This document shows, piece after piece, positions 1-5,528 of a stretch of 11,185 nt of DNA. The position numbers and the translations under genes were made by a program. The notes beneath the pieces are model-generated. The model ran no database searches. It worked only from the letters and a program-made list of their open reading frames with translations, and had not been told where the DNA came from. Within the stretch, counting starts at the first letter, position 1; each line of letters begins with the position of its first letter. Source of the stretch: Planctomycetaceae bacterium (lineage in GTDB: Bacteria; Planctomycetota; Planctomycetia; Planctomycetales; Planctomycetaceae); contig JAESQE010000567.1 in assembly GCA_016765335.1 (NCBI GenBank), positions 1-11,185 of the forward strand. Direction: 5' to 3'.

Positions 1-213
1 ACAATTCCATAAAAGTACCGAAAAACCAAACCCAACTTACCCAATCCAAACCCTCATAACACCTGGTACATAAATTAGGGGCAGGTCAGGGGGGGCACAG
101 ACATTCGGTGTCAGTGTCGTTTGAGCCTGCTTTAATTCAAAGCAGACAAGAATGTCTACCCTCTGCTTGCAATGTTTTTTTGAATTAATTGAGGTTCCCC
201 AAACTGACGGTTC
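1..213. other. Non-coding left edge with inverted repeats and a G-rich patch
   Basis: I see no convincing gene here. The stretch lies downstream of the minus-strand pyrophosphorylase gene. It contains a G-rich patch (about 77-97, with a run of seven G), a perfect 7-bp inverted repeat CTGCTTT/AAAGCAG (127-133 and 139-145, 5-base loop), and an overlapping AGACA/TGTCT repeat (144-148 and 153-157). A run of seven T follows at 175-181. On the minus strand none of these hairpins is followed by a T-tract, so a classical terminator for the pyrophosphorylase gene is not evident. On the plus strand the T-run could belong to a weak terminator for a gene beyond the left edge. Confidence 0.5.
127..145. 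repeat. Perfect 7-bp inverted repeat downstream of the pyrophosphorylase gene
   Basis: CTGCTTT at 127-133 is the exact reverse complement of AAAGCAG at 139-145, separated by AATTC. It lies about 70 bases beyond the stop codon of the minus-strand gene. It could form a 3' hairpin in that transcript, but no T-tract follows it on the minus strand, so a role as an intrinsic terminator is uncertain. Protection of the mRNA 3' end is an alternative. Confidence 0.4.
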
Positions 214-1647
214 CTATTCGCAGCTATCGTCATCTGGAACAATAAGCACTTCGCGCTCATGTTGTTGAACACCCAGTGTAAGCGTTTGCAAATCATTCGC
301 TTCGAGAGCGACCAAAGGGCTGATTTCGACAATTGCCTCAGGATGAGTTTTGACTCCCGCTTCTTCCAACCATTTCTTTGCAAGCAGGCTCATTGCAGCG
401 CGAGCCGTTTCGGGAGAATCTTCACCGGTTGCATTTTTAACGGGATTGAATCCCGCATGACGATCTGCTTCGATTACCAGCGGATTGGCTGCCTGGGGAA
501 TGGCATCGAAAATGAATTGCTCAAACTTATACGCATTGGGCAAGTCAGGCGAGACTTGTTCCCCGTCTGCGTTGATATGCTCCACTTTTTTGCGAGCAAT
601 ATGCACCGGAAGTTTCTGATCTGCCTGAGTTAGCTTTTCAAGAAGCGAGCGATTAAAAATATGAACCGCAATGTTTCCAGCCCAATAATCCAAACGCCCT
701 TGATCATCAACTTGACCTGCCAACTTTTCATCCAGATTGCTGTATTCAATAATCTGCTGCATACCATCAACCTGGGCGACAATGCCCACCTTTTCATCAG
801 CGGATCGCTTGGAGACAACTTTGGTACTCATCTCGGCCTGCTGGAGAACATGAAAGCCCAGCATTGAGGCATCGCAAAGACTGGCACAAGGATTATCCAC
901 CTGATGATAGTACAAATATTCGACCCCTCGACCCTGCATCTGTTCGAGTAACCCAGCCTTTTTCATCGCCTGCAACATTCCGCCATGACCATCGGGACTC
1001 ATAGCAACTTCGCCTGGGGCAGACAGAAGGATTTTCCCATCACGAGCATCCACAGCTGGAAGTTTACCCTGACGAAAAAGATAGACATCACTAGGGGGAT
1101 AGCCAAACCAACTATGCTCTTGCAGAAACTGTTCGGTTTCGTCGTGCGTTGCATCACTGGTCATAATGAAATACGGGATAGAAATATTGTGCCGATTCGA
1201 CAACGCCAGCAGTTGCTCAAAAAATATCTGAAACAGCGTCCGGTCAGTCACCGGGCCAATCGGGTACATCCCTTTGGGGTGCGGGAACCCAAGCCGACTC
1301 CCCTGACCGCCTGCAACCAGGATTGCACCGACTCGCCCAGAATCGAGAATTTCCTGGCCATGCTGCCTGGCTTGATTCCATGCTTTTTCATCAGCATCTG
1401 ATTCAGGCAGGCGTACAACCCGCTGAAGTGGAGAAATTCGATCTGCAAGATCTAACGCGTCGCCTTGCGACTGATCACACGCCAGTTCAATCAGCCGTGA
1501 GACTTCCGGAAAATCTATCTGTTGCAGCGTCTGAAGTAGATTGGTACGGGAAGCATCGTTGAGCTGTTCCCAGTCTTTGAGGAGATGGGCCTGATTATGC
1601 TTTTCAACGGTATCACGAAGCGAGCAAGGCAAGATAACAGGTGACAT
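214..1647 (-). CDS. UDP-N-acetylhexosamine pyrophosphorylase-like nucleotidyltransferase (UDPGP family)
   Basis: This 477-residue cytosolic enzyme should transfer UMP from UTP to a hexosamine 1-phosphate, most likely GlcNAc-1-P, giving UDP-GlcNAc and pyrophosphate for glycan synthesis. The nucleotide-binding signature lies at residues 111-131: [10 protein letters not shown] followed by [20 protein letters not shown] (217-228), VDNP (250-253), AGNIAVH (323-329), YKFEQFIFD (373-381) and PVKNA (402-406) follow in the same order as in eukaryotic AGX1/UAP1. The length is close to that of UAP1 enzymes, and the protein is unlike bacterial GlmU, which has a shorter uridylyltransferase domain joined to a left-handed beta-helix acetyltransferase. 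The start has an AGAAGAA stretch just upstream that could serve as a weak ribosome site. It is the last gene of a minus-strand run, 49 bases after the small membrane protein. Substrate choice (GlcNAc, GalNAc or glucose 1-phosphate) cannot be settled from the sequence alone. Confidence 0.88.
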   Translation of the reverse strand: MSPVILPCSLRDTVEKHNQAHLLKDWEQLNDASRTNLLQTLQQIDFPEVSRLIELACDQSQGDALDLADRISPLQRVVRLPESDADEKAWNQARQHGQEILDSGRVGAILVAGGQGSRLGFPHPKGMYPIGPVTDRTLFQIFFEQLLALSNRHNISIPYFIMTSDATHDETEQFLQEHSWFGYPPSDVYLFRQGKLPAVDARDGKILLSAPGEVAMSPDGHGGMLQAMKKAGLLEQMQGRGVEYLYYHQVDNPCASLCDASMLGFHVLQQAEMSTKVVSKRSADEKVGIVAQVDGMQQIIEYSNLDEKLAGQVDDQGRLDYWAGNIAVHIFNRSLLEKLTQADQKLPVHIARKKVEHINADGEQVSPDLPNAYKFEQFIFDAIPQAANPLVIEADRHAGFNPVKNATGEDSPETARAAMSLLAKKWLEEAGVKTHPEAIVEISPLVALEANDLQTLTLGVQQHEREVLIVPDDDSCE

Positions 1648-1696
1648 GTAATTTCTTCTAGATAGTCTCTACTGAATTCAAATCAAAGCCGTGCTT

Positions 1697-2086
1697 TTAG
1701 AAAGCACTGAAGGGAAGACTGCCCCCATGTTTTAGATAAAGAGTCAAACTGTAAACAACAACGGTTCCAACGACCAATACTCCTGCACCTAAAATCATAC
1801 TGGCTAATCGAGGGTACTTGGTATAAATCACTTGAGTTGTAACACAGACAACAAGCACGCAGATAAACTTAAATGCGACAAAGCCTTTTCTTCCCCAGTG
1901 ATTCAAAAAGAATGCAGCCACAGGGTTCGATTCGACAAAGCCACCTCGGCTAATCAAAAACCATGTCATCAAAACATCAAGAACACTGACCAGAATAAAC
2001 AGGGACGTCTCTGTCTCCATCGGCAACTTGCGACGAAAGAGGAAACTGAACGCAGAACCAAACCAAGATTTCTGATGATGCCCCAT
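1697..2086 (-). CDS. Small DUF5658-like integral membrane protein
   Basis: This 129-residue protein of unknown function has three predicted membrane segments (about 27-47, 68-88 and 94-118) and a short basic N-terminus (FRRK at 17-20). The first helix and the following loop carry D37, T41, a GG pair at 48-49, E52 and NP at 54-55. This pattern (Asp and Thr in the helix, then Gly-x-x-Glu-x-Asn-Pro) resembles DUF5658 small membrane proteins, for which no function is established. Its start is well supported: a perfect AGGAGGT Shine-Dalgarno lies 8 bases upstream of the ATG. An in-frame Met at residue 23 is a less likely start. The gene sits 57 bases after the zinc-ribbon gene and 49 bases before the pyrophosphorylase gene, so the three are probably co-transcribed. 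Confidence 0.75.
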   Translation of the reverse strand: MGHHQKSWFGSAFSFLFRRKLPMETETSLFILVSVLDVLMTWFLISRGGFVESNPVAAFFLNHWGRKGFVAFKFICVLVVCVTTQVIYTKYPRLASMILGAGVLVVGTVVVYSLTLYLKHGGSLPFSAF

Positions 2087-2094
2087 ATCCTGCG

Positions 2095-2101
2095 ACCTCC
2101 T
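2095..2101 (-). promoter_or_regulatory. Strong Shine-Dalgarno of the DUF5658-like gene
   Basis: Read on the minus strand these bases are AGGAGGT, a full match to the anti-Shine-Dalgarno, 8 bases before the ATG at 2086. It fixes the start of the small membrane protein. It stands out because most other genes in the window have weak or unrecognisable ribosome sites. Confidence 0.8.
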
Positions 2102-2143
2102 GGTTCCATAACATCTGGTATCGCCGACTATGTATTGCCGACT

Positions 2144-2845
2144 CTATTCATCACTATAAAGTAGCGAACCACAGCTGGTGCAGAATACATATTCGCCAGT
2201 GTTAATAAGGATTTTCTGCTGAGCAGTGATCGAAACAAAACAATTACTACAAGCGCCTCCCCGAAGCTTCGCCATCGCCTTGGCTCCCTTTTTGAAGACA
2301 AGCCTTCGGTAATCAGCAAGAGGTTCAGATGGTAATATCTTCTCAGCAACTTTCAACTTTTCGCTCAAGCCCTCCAGATGTTGACCAAGCTCTGTGGACC
2401 TGGTTGCAAATTGTTCCGAGAAACGCGTCGATTCTTGCTTGGCTGCTTCAACCTGTTGTTCGACATCTTTTTTCTTAGCAGATTCTTCATCGATCCGCTC
2501 GAAGACTTCCAGCAACTCGTCTTCCAGAACAGACTTAGCCATTTCATCTGCCTTGATCTGATCTTTAATCGTGTTGAATTCACGATTTGAACTCGCAATA
2601 TTTAGCTTCGCTGCCAAACTTTCGAGTTTATTCTCCAACGTTTTTAGATCAAGAGATTTCGAGTCTCCAAACATCTTAAGCTGAATCAGGTTGTCCAGAA
2701 ATTCCTTGAGAGCGGTTTCCTTCTTATTGGAAATATGCTTGCGTGCCTGGATCTGCTTAGGGCCTCGGTTTAGCTCACCCTGAGCCTGCTCGATATCTAA
2801 GTGAAGCTGGTGTAAATCCTTAAGCGGTTCCGTAGCAGAGGTCAT
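2144..2845 (-). CDS. Coiled-coil protein with C-terminal C4 zinc ribbon (COG1579 / zf-RING_7 type)
   Basis: This 233-residue cytosolic protein is mostly a long helical coiled coil, rich in Glu, Lys, Gln and heptad Leu (about residues 5-170). It ends in a compact C4 zinc ribbon with C199-x2-C202 and C222-x2-C225, followed by GSLLY. An NREF motif (87-90) followed by an Ile/Gln-rich helix, together with the C-terminal ribbon, matches the COG1579 family (Pfam C4-type zinc ribbon, formerly DUF164). Members are predicted to bind nucleic acid or act as scaffolds, and a chlamydial relative (CdsZ) is linked to type III secretion. The length is typical of the family. The start has a GGGAGT sequence about 9 bases upstream. 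It is the first gene of the minus-strand run. The function in this organism is unknown. Confidence 0.83.
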   Translation of the reverse strand: MTSATEPLKDLHQLHLDIEQAQGELNRGPKQIQARKHISNKKETALKEFLDNLIQLKMFGDSKSLDLKTLENKLESLAAKLNIASSNREFNTIKDQIKADEMAKSVLEDELLEVFERIDEESAKKKDVEQQVEAAKQESTRFSEQFATRSTELGQHLEGLSEKLKVAEKILPSEPLADYRRLVFKKGAKAMAKLRGGACSNCFVSITAQQKILINTGEYVFCTSCGSLLYSDE

Positions 2846-2969
2846 TCCGTAATTACTCCCGGAAGATAAGATGTACTAAATTTTAGACTTGAGAATCAAG
2901 ATGCTAGACCCAGCAAGCAAACATCGTATGCCCGAGATCTGACCTCGTGTCTCTCAGGTTCAGTCTTAA

Positions 2970-2986
2970 CAGTATACTAAATACTG
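2970..2986. repeat. Inverted repeat CAGTAT-N5-ATACTG, possible operator
   Basis: Two perfect 6-bp half-sites, CAGTAT and ATACTG, are separated by ACTAA in the middle of the divergent region. The spacing of about one helical turn between half-site centres would suit a dimeric regulator controlling either flanking gene. Chance occurrence cannot be excluded in such A/T-rich sequence. Confidence 0.3.
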
Positions 2987-3218
2987 AAAATTGATGATCA
3001 CTTGAAACCACCAGCATAGAGCAAGCCAGTCACTTTGTACAACCCGGCACAAGAACGACACCGCTGATTTAAAATCTTATACCAAACTCAATAACAAACT
3101 GCGTTACGTCCTTGTCCGTGGCCCTGCACTGACAAAGACTTAGAGAAGAGACAACGCACGAACAAATACGTGAATGCGTAATATCTCTTACCCTCAACTC
3201 GCAGATGAGCTAAACTGC

Positions 3219-3245
3219 GTCCTGTTGAGCTGAATCGTTCAGGAC
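3219..3245 (+). promoter_or_regulatory. Inverted repeat in the phosphatase leader
   Basis: GTCCTG (3219-3224) pairs exactly with CAGGAC (3240-3245), and the competing hairpin CTGAA-TCG-TTCAG (3230-3242) overlaps it. The structure ends 22 bases before the phosphatase ATG, just ahead of a weak GGAACAAG ribosome site. It could affect translation, but the stems are short and the mutually exclusive folds may be coincidence. Confidence 0.3.
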
Positions 3246-3267
3246 ACTGGAACAAGAAAACCAATCT

Positions 3268-4080
3268 ATGAAACTGGCTACCGAAATTGATGGTCCCATT
3301 GCCGTGATTGGTGATGTGCATGGTCAAATTGATAAACTGGGGATTATCTTAGACAAATTGCAGGATGCACCAAACTTTGAACAACGCTGGATTGTATTTG
3401 CAGGAGACTTTGTTGACCGTGGTCCAGAAACCAGGGCAACACTCGATATGGTGCACGATTTCATCGATTTTCACCCTCGAACAACTGCGGTGGCAGGCAA
3501 CCATGATTTTGCGATGGCTGCCTCTTTAGGGCTTGTGCCTGCTCCTGAATACTCTAATTGGGCCGACCGATGGCTCGACCACTATAGTGCGGAGACTACT
3601 TTTGAGTCCTATAATGTTCCCTTTGCAGACTTAGATGCCCTTTACGAGGCTTTGCCTGAATCTCATCGAATATTTCTGGCAAATCTCCCCTGGGTTGTTG
3701 AACATCCACAATATTTGATTATTCACGCTGGACTTGACCCCTATACACCAACTGCAACACAATTGAAAATTCTAAGACAAAAGGATTTTTCTCTATCTCG
3801 ACCACAATGGCTGTGTGAAAAAAGCTACGCAGACGCGGCATTGCCTCCTGATTGTCAACATACGGTTATTTCTGGGCACGTCTGTGTACCCAAAGTTGTG
3901 ATTCGAAAGCAGCGAATTCTCTGCGACACCAGCGGTGGCATGGAAGGCGATTTGAGTTGCGTCCTGCTCCCAGAGATGGAAGTAATCACTTCCGGAAATC
4001 TTCCACTCAGATCATACCCCAGTTCACCACAGTCCGCGGTGCCGTATGAGCAACCCAGTGAATGGTGGAAATTCTGGTGA
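3268..4080 (+). CDS. PPP-family metallophosphatase (serine/threonine phosphatase-like)
   Basis: This 270-residue soluble protein is a phosphatase with a two-metal active site, probably acting on phosphoproteins or dinucleoside polyphosphates. It contains the full set of PPP signatures in order: GDVHG (15-19), GDFVDRG (46-52), GNHD (77-80), IIHAG with H153, and SGH with H204. GNHD replaces the GNHE of eukaryotic phosphatases; Asp at this position is also seen in bacterial ApaH-like enzymes. LCDTSGG (218-224) after the last His is also typical of bacterial PPP proteins. The tail ends in an aromatic cluster (EWWKFW, 265-270). The ribosome site is weak (GGAACAAG), but the next in-frame Met falls well after the GDVHG motif, so the start is secure. 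It is transcribed alone, divergent from the zinc-ribbon gene and 650 bases ahead of actA. The substrate cannot be told from sequence. Confidence 0.87.
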   Translation: MKLATEIDGPIAVIGDVHGQIDKLGIILDKLQDAPNFEQRWIVFAGDFVDRGPETRATLDMVHDFIDFHPRTTAVAGNHDFAMAASLGLVPAPEYSNWADRWLDHYSAETTFESYNVPFADLDALYEALPESHRIFLANLPWVVEHPQYLIIHAGLDPYTPTATQLKILRQKDFSLSRPQWLCEKSYADAALPPDCQHTVISGHVCVPKVVIRKQRILCDTSGGMEGDLSCVLLPEMEVITSGNLPLRSYPSSPQSAVPYEQPSEWWKFW

Positions 4081-4516
4081 CCCTTCTGCCTATCACACCT
4101 TTCTCATCCAAATGTGCAACAGGCAGGGCAAGACAGGGAAAAGAGGATAGGGGGGATGTAAGGACCGACCATAGAAGGGAATTTCTCTAATATTCAACCT
4201 TGTGAAAGAAGAGCAGGGCACAGACTTGCCTTTAGCTTACAACTGCAATACAACCCACTGAATCGGTCTCTTTACCGAGTTGATAAAAAAATCTGTGACA
4301 GTTGGGAAGATCAACGTTTTGTGGTCACTGGAGCAGGACTCAAGTTTGAGTGCGACATTTTACCGCATGGTATTATTTCGGCTAAATCGTTAACTTCCCC
4401 GCATTGAATTACTTGGAATCAGTTACGTTCTAGTTGTCCTCCATGGGAATTCAATAGTCAAAATCAACAGATTATTATTTAATACAAATTTTCACGATGC
4501 AAGTTGCTCCTGAATT

Positions 4517-4530
4517 AACGGGATCCCGTT
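4517..4530. repeat. Perfect 14-bp palindrome, candidate operator upstream of actA
   Basis: AACGGGATCCCGTT reads identically on both strands. It lies about 200 bases ahead of the actA start in an A/T-rich stretch, and its GC-rich core stands out from the surroundings. A dimeric transcription factor site is a reasonable guess. No known regulator consensus is recognised. Confidence 0.4.
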
Positions 4531-4579
4531 TCATTTCGGTCTCGGAATATTTGCATTGTAAGCGTTGATATTTATGTTG

Positions 4580-4596
4580 TGCCTTTGGGCATTTTT
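4580..4596 (+). terminator. Weak terminator-like hairpin with T-run
   Basis: TGCC-TTTG-GGCA (4580-4591) forms a 4-bp stem followed by five T. It has the layout of an intrinsic terminator on the plus strand but the stem is too short to be convincing. It is about 500 bases after the phosphatase stop and 135 bases before actA, so it could end a phosphatase read-through transcript or an unseen leader RNA. Confidence 0.25.
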
Positions 4597-4703
4597 ATTA
4601 CTTTGCTGTTGCGGATAAAACGTTTCGCATCAAGTAGAAAATGCCCGGCGAACATCTTTCGGTATAGTTAGAGTTTTGATTCACTTGTGTCGAACATTGT
4701 CTT

Positions 4704-4724
4704 GTTGTCAGACAAGTTGTCAGA
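4704..4724 (+). repeat. Tandem GTTGTCAGA repeat directly before actA
   Basis: GTTGTCAGA occurs at 4704-4712 and again at 4716-4724, a 12-base period, ending 6 bases before the first possible start codon of actA. The first copy also lies within the small inverted repeat CTTGT/ACAAG (4701-4705 and 4712-4716). The position covers where the ribosome would bind, so it could be a regulator site or a translational control element; no function is established. Confidence 0.4.
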
Positions 4725-4730
4725 TTTAAG

Positions 4731-5426
4731 ATGAGTAGGTCTATGAAACGATTTCAATTCCCAGCCTGGATTAATCCTCTTCTGCCCGCAGTAGGTGGAT
4801 TTCTAGGTATTGGCCTTGTGTATTATGGTGGTCTGTTTGCGTTTGCATCTCACCCGATGACAACAGATGTCGGGTATCGACCTGAGCAGCCCGTGCCATT
4901 TAGCCATGCCATGCACGCTGGCGAGCTGAAAATGGATTGCCGGTATTGTCATAATACAGTCGAAATCGCTGCACACGCAGCAGTTCCTCCAGTGGCAACA
5001 TGCTTGAACTGCCACCAGGGAAAAGACGCAGAAGGCCAGGCCACAAAAATTGGTATTCATGTTAATAGTGCCAAGCTGGCTCCAATTCGTGAATCTGCTG
5101 CGACAGATAAACCGGTTCATTGGCGACGTGTCCACGATCTTCCCGACTACGCTTACTTTAATCATAGTGCCCATGTGAGCCGTGGCGTGAGTTGCGTTTC
5201 GTGTCATGGACGTGTAGATCGCATGGAAATTGTTGAACAAAAAGCAACATTAAGCATGGGTTTCTGTTTGAAATGCCACCGCAACCCAGCAGCAAGTCTA
5301 AGGCCTGTTGAGTTGGTGACTGATTTGGGTTGGGAGCCAGAGGGAGACCTGGAAGCAATCGGTGCAGCAATTCAGCTTGAGCGGGGAATCCACCCCAGCG
5401 ATCATTGTTCGACCTGCCATCGTTAA
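4731..5426 (+). CDS. actA: ACIII pentahaem cytochrome c subunit ActA
   Basis: ActA is the periplasm-facing multihaem c subunit of alternative complex III and takes electrons from ActB. The 231-residue protein has one N-terminal membrane anchor (about 17-40) and then five CxxCH haem-binding motifs: CRYCH (70-74), CLNCH (91-95), CVSCH (155-159), CLKCH (179-183) and CSTCH (226-230). Five haems is the number known for ActA of Rhodothermus marinus. Extra His residues such as those in FSHAMHAGE (57-65) and NHSAH (144-148) are candidates for distal haem ligands. The last haem motif is one residue from the C-terminus, which fits the family. Two starts are possible: ATG at 4731, with no clear ribosome site, or ATG at 4743, with AGGT only two bases upstream. 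Both give the same mature domains. It is the first gene of the operon, 102 bases before actB. Confidence 0.93.
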   Translation: MSRSMKRFQFPAWINPLLPAVGGFLGIGLVYYGGLFAFASHPMTTDVGYRPEQPVPFSHAMHAGELKMDCRYCHNTVEIAAHAAVPPVATCLNCHQGKDAEGQATKIGIHVNSAKLAPIRESAATDKPVHWRRVHDLPDYAYFNHSAHVSRGVSCVSCHGRVDRMEIVEQKATLSMGFCLKCHRNPAASLRPVELVTDLGWEPEGDLEAIGAAIQLERGIHPSDHCSTCHR

Positions 5427-5445
5427 TGTCTCCTTTTGAGTACGG

Positions 5446-5477
5446 GCCTTTGAAACAAGGCATTTGTTTGATTTTTA
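5446..5477 (+). terminator. Hairpin plus T-rich tract between actA and actB (attenuator candidate)
   Basis: GCCTT (5446-5450) pairs exactly with AAGGC (5457-5461) across a TGAAAC loop, and a T-rich run (5462-5477, ending in five T) follows. The layout resembles a leaky intrinsic terminator or attenuator 20 bases after the actA stop. Because actB must be co-expressed, partial termination or mRNA processing that raises the ActA:ActB ratio is more plausible than a full stop. Confidence 0.4.
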
Positions 5478-5528
5478 CTAAGACAATTGGTCGCTTACTA
5501 ACACCTTCATTTTAAGATATAGATATCC

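Larger units (their letters stand above)
2846..3267. other. Divergent intergenic region with several small inverted repeats
   Basis: This gap lies between the minus-strand zinc-ribbon gene and the plus-strand phosphatase gene and must hold promoters for both. I could not pick out a convincing -35/-10 pair for either. Visible structure: CTTGA-GAA-TCAAG (2888-2900), CAGTAT-ACTAA-ATACTG (2970-2986), and GTCCTG/CAGGAC (3219-3224 and 3240-3245) close to the phosphatase start. No tRNA, conserved RNA or supported small gene is seen. Confidence 0.55.
4081..4730. other. Long non-coding region upstream of the ACIII operon
   Basis: These 650 bases contain no open frame with coding character. From left to right there is a purine/G-rich patch with several GGG runs (about 4122-4160), a small TCGGT/ACCGA inverted repeat (4263-4278), a perfect 14-bp palindrome (4517-4530), a short hairpin followed by five T (4580-4596), and a tandem GTTGTCAGA repeat just before actA (4704-4724). 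The region must contain the promoter of the act operon, but I found no hexamer pair with acceptable spacing. The length is much greater than a simple promoter needs, so a long 5' leader, an undetected small RNA or a decayed gene are possible. Confidence 0.55.

Noticed and set aside
127..181. Intrinsic terminator of the pyrophosphorylase gene
   Set aside because: The T-run at 175-181 follows the hairpin only on the plus strand; for the minus-strand gene the order is wrong and no T-tract follows the stem.
985..1401. Open frame of 138 codons on the plus strand inside the pyrophosphorylase gene
   Set aside because: The minus-strand frame holds the catalytic motifs over the same bases; the plus-strand translation resembles no known protein.
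2846..3267. tRNA or riboswitch in the divergent region
   Set aside because: No cloverleaf arms, T-loop sequence or known aptamer core could be found on either strand; only short isolated stems are present.
4122..4160. G-quadruplex in the G-rich patch after the phosphatase gene
   Set aside because: The GGG runs are separated by 7 and 11 bases and the fourth run has to come from the final G6 tract, so a stable three-layer quadruplex is doubtful.
4663..4668. TATAGT as a -10 box for actA
   Set aside because: No TTG-type -35 hexamer is found 16-18 bases upstream, so I do not call a promoter.
4803..5240. Open frame of 145 codons on the minus strand opposite actA
   Set aside because: It lies wholly opposite a gene with five haem motifs, has no recognisable domain and has the skewed composition of an antisense shadow.
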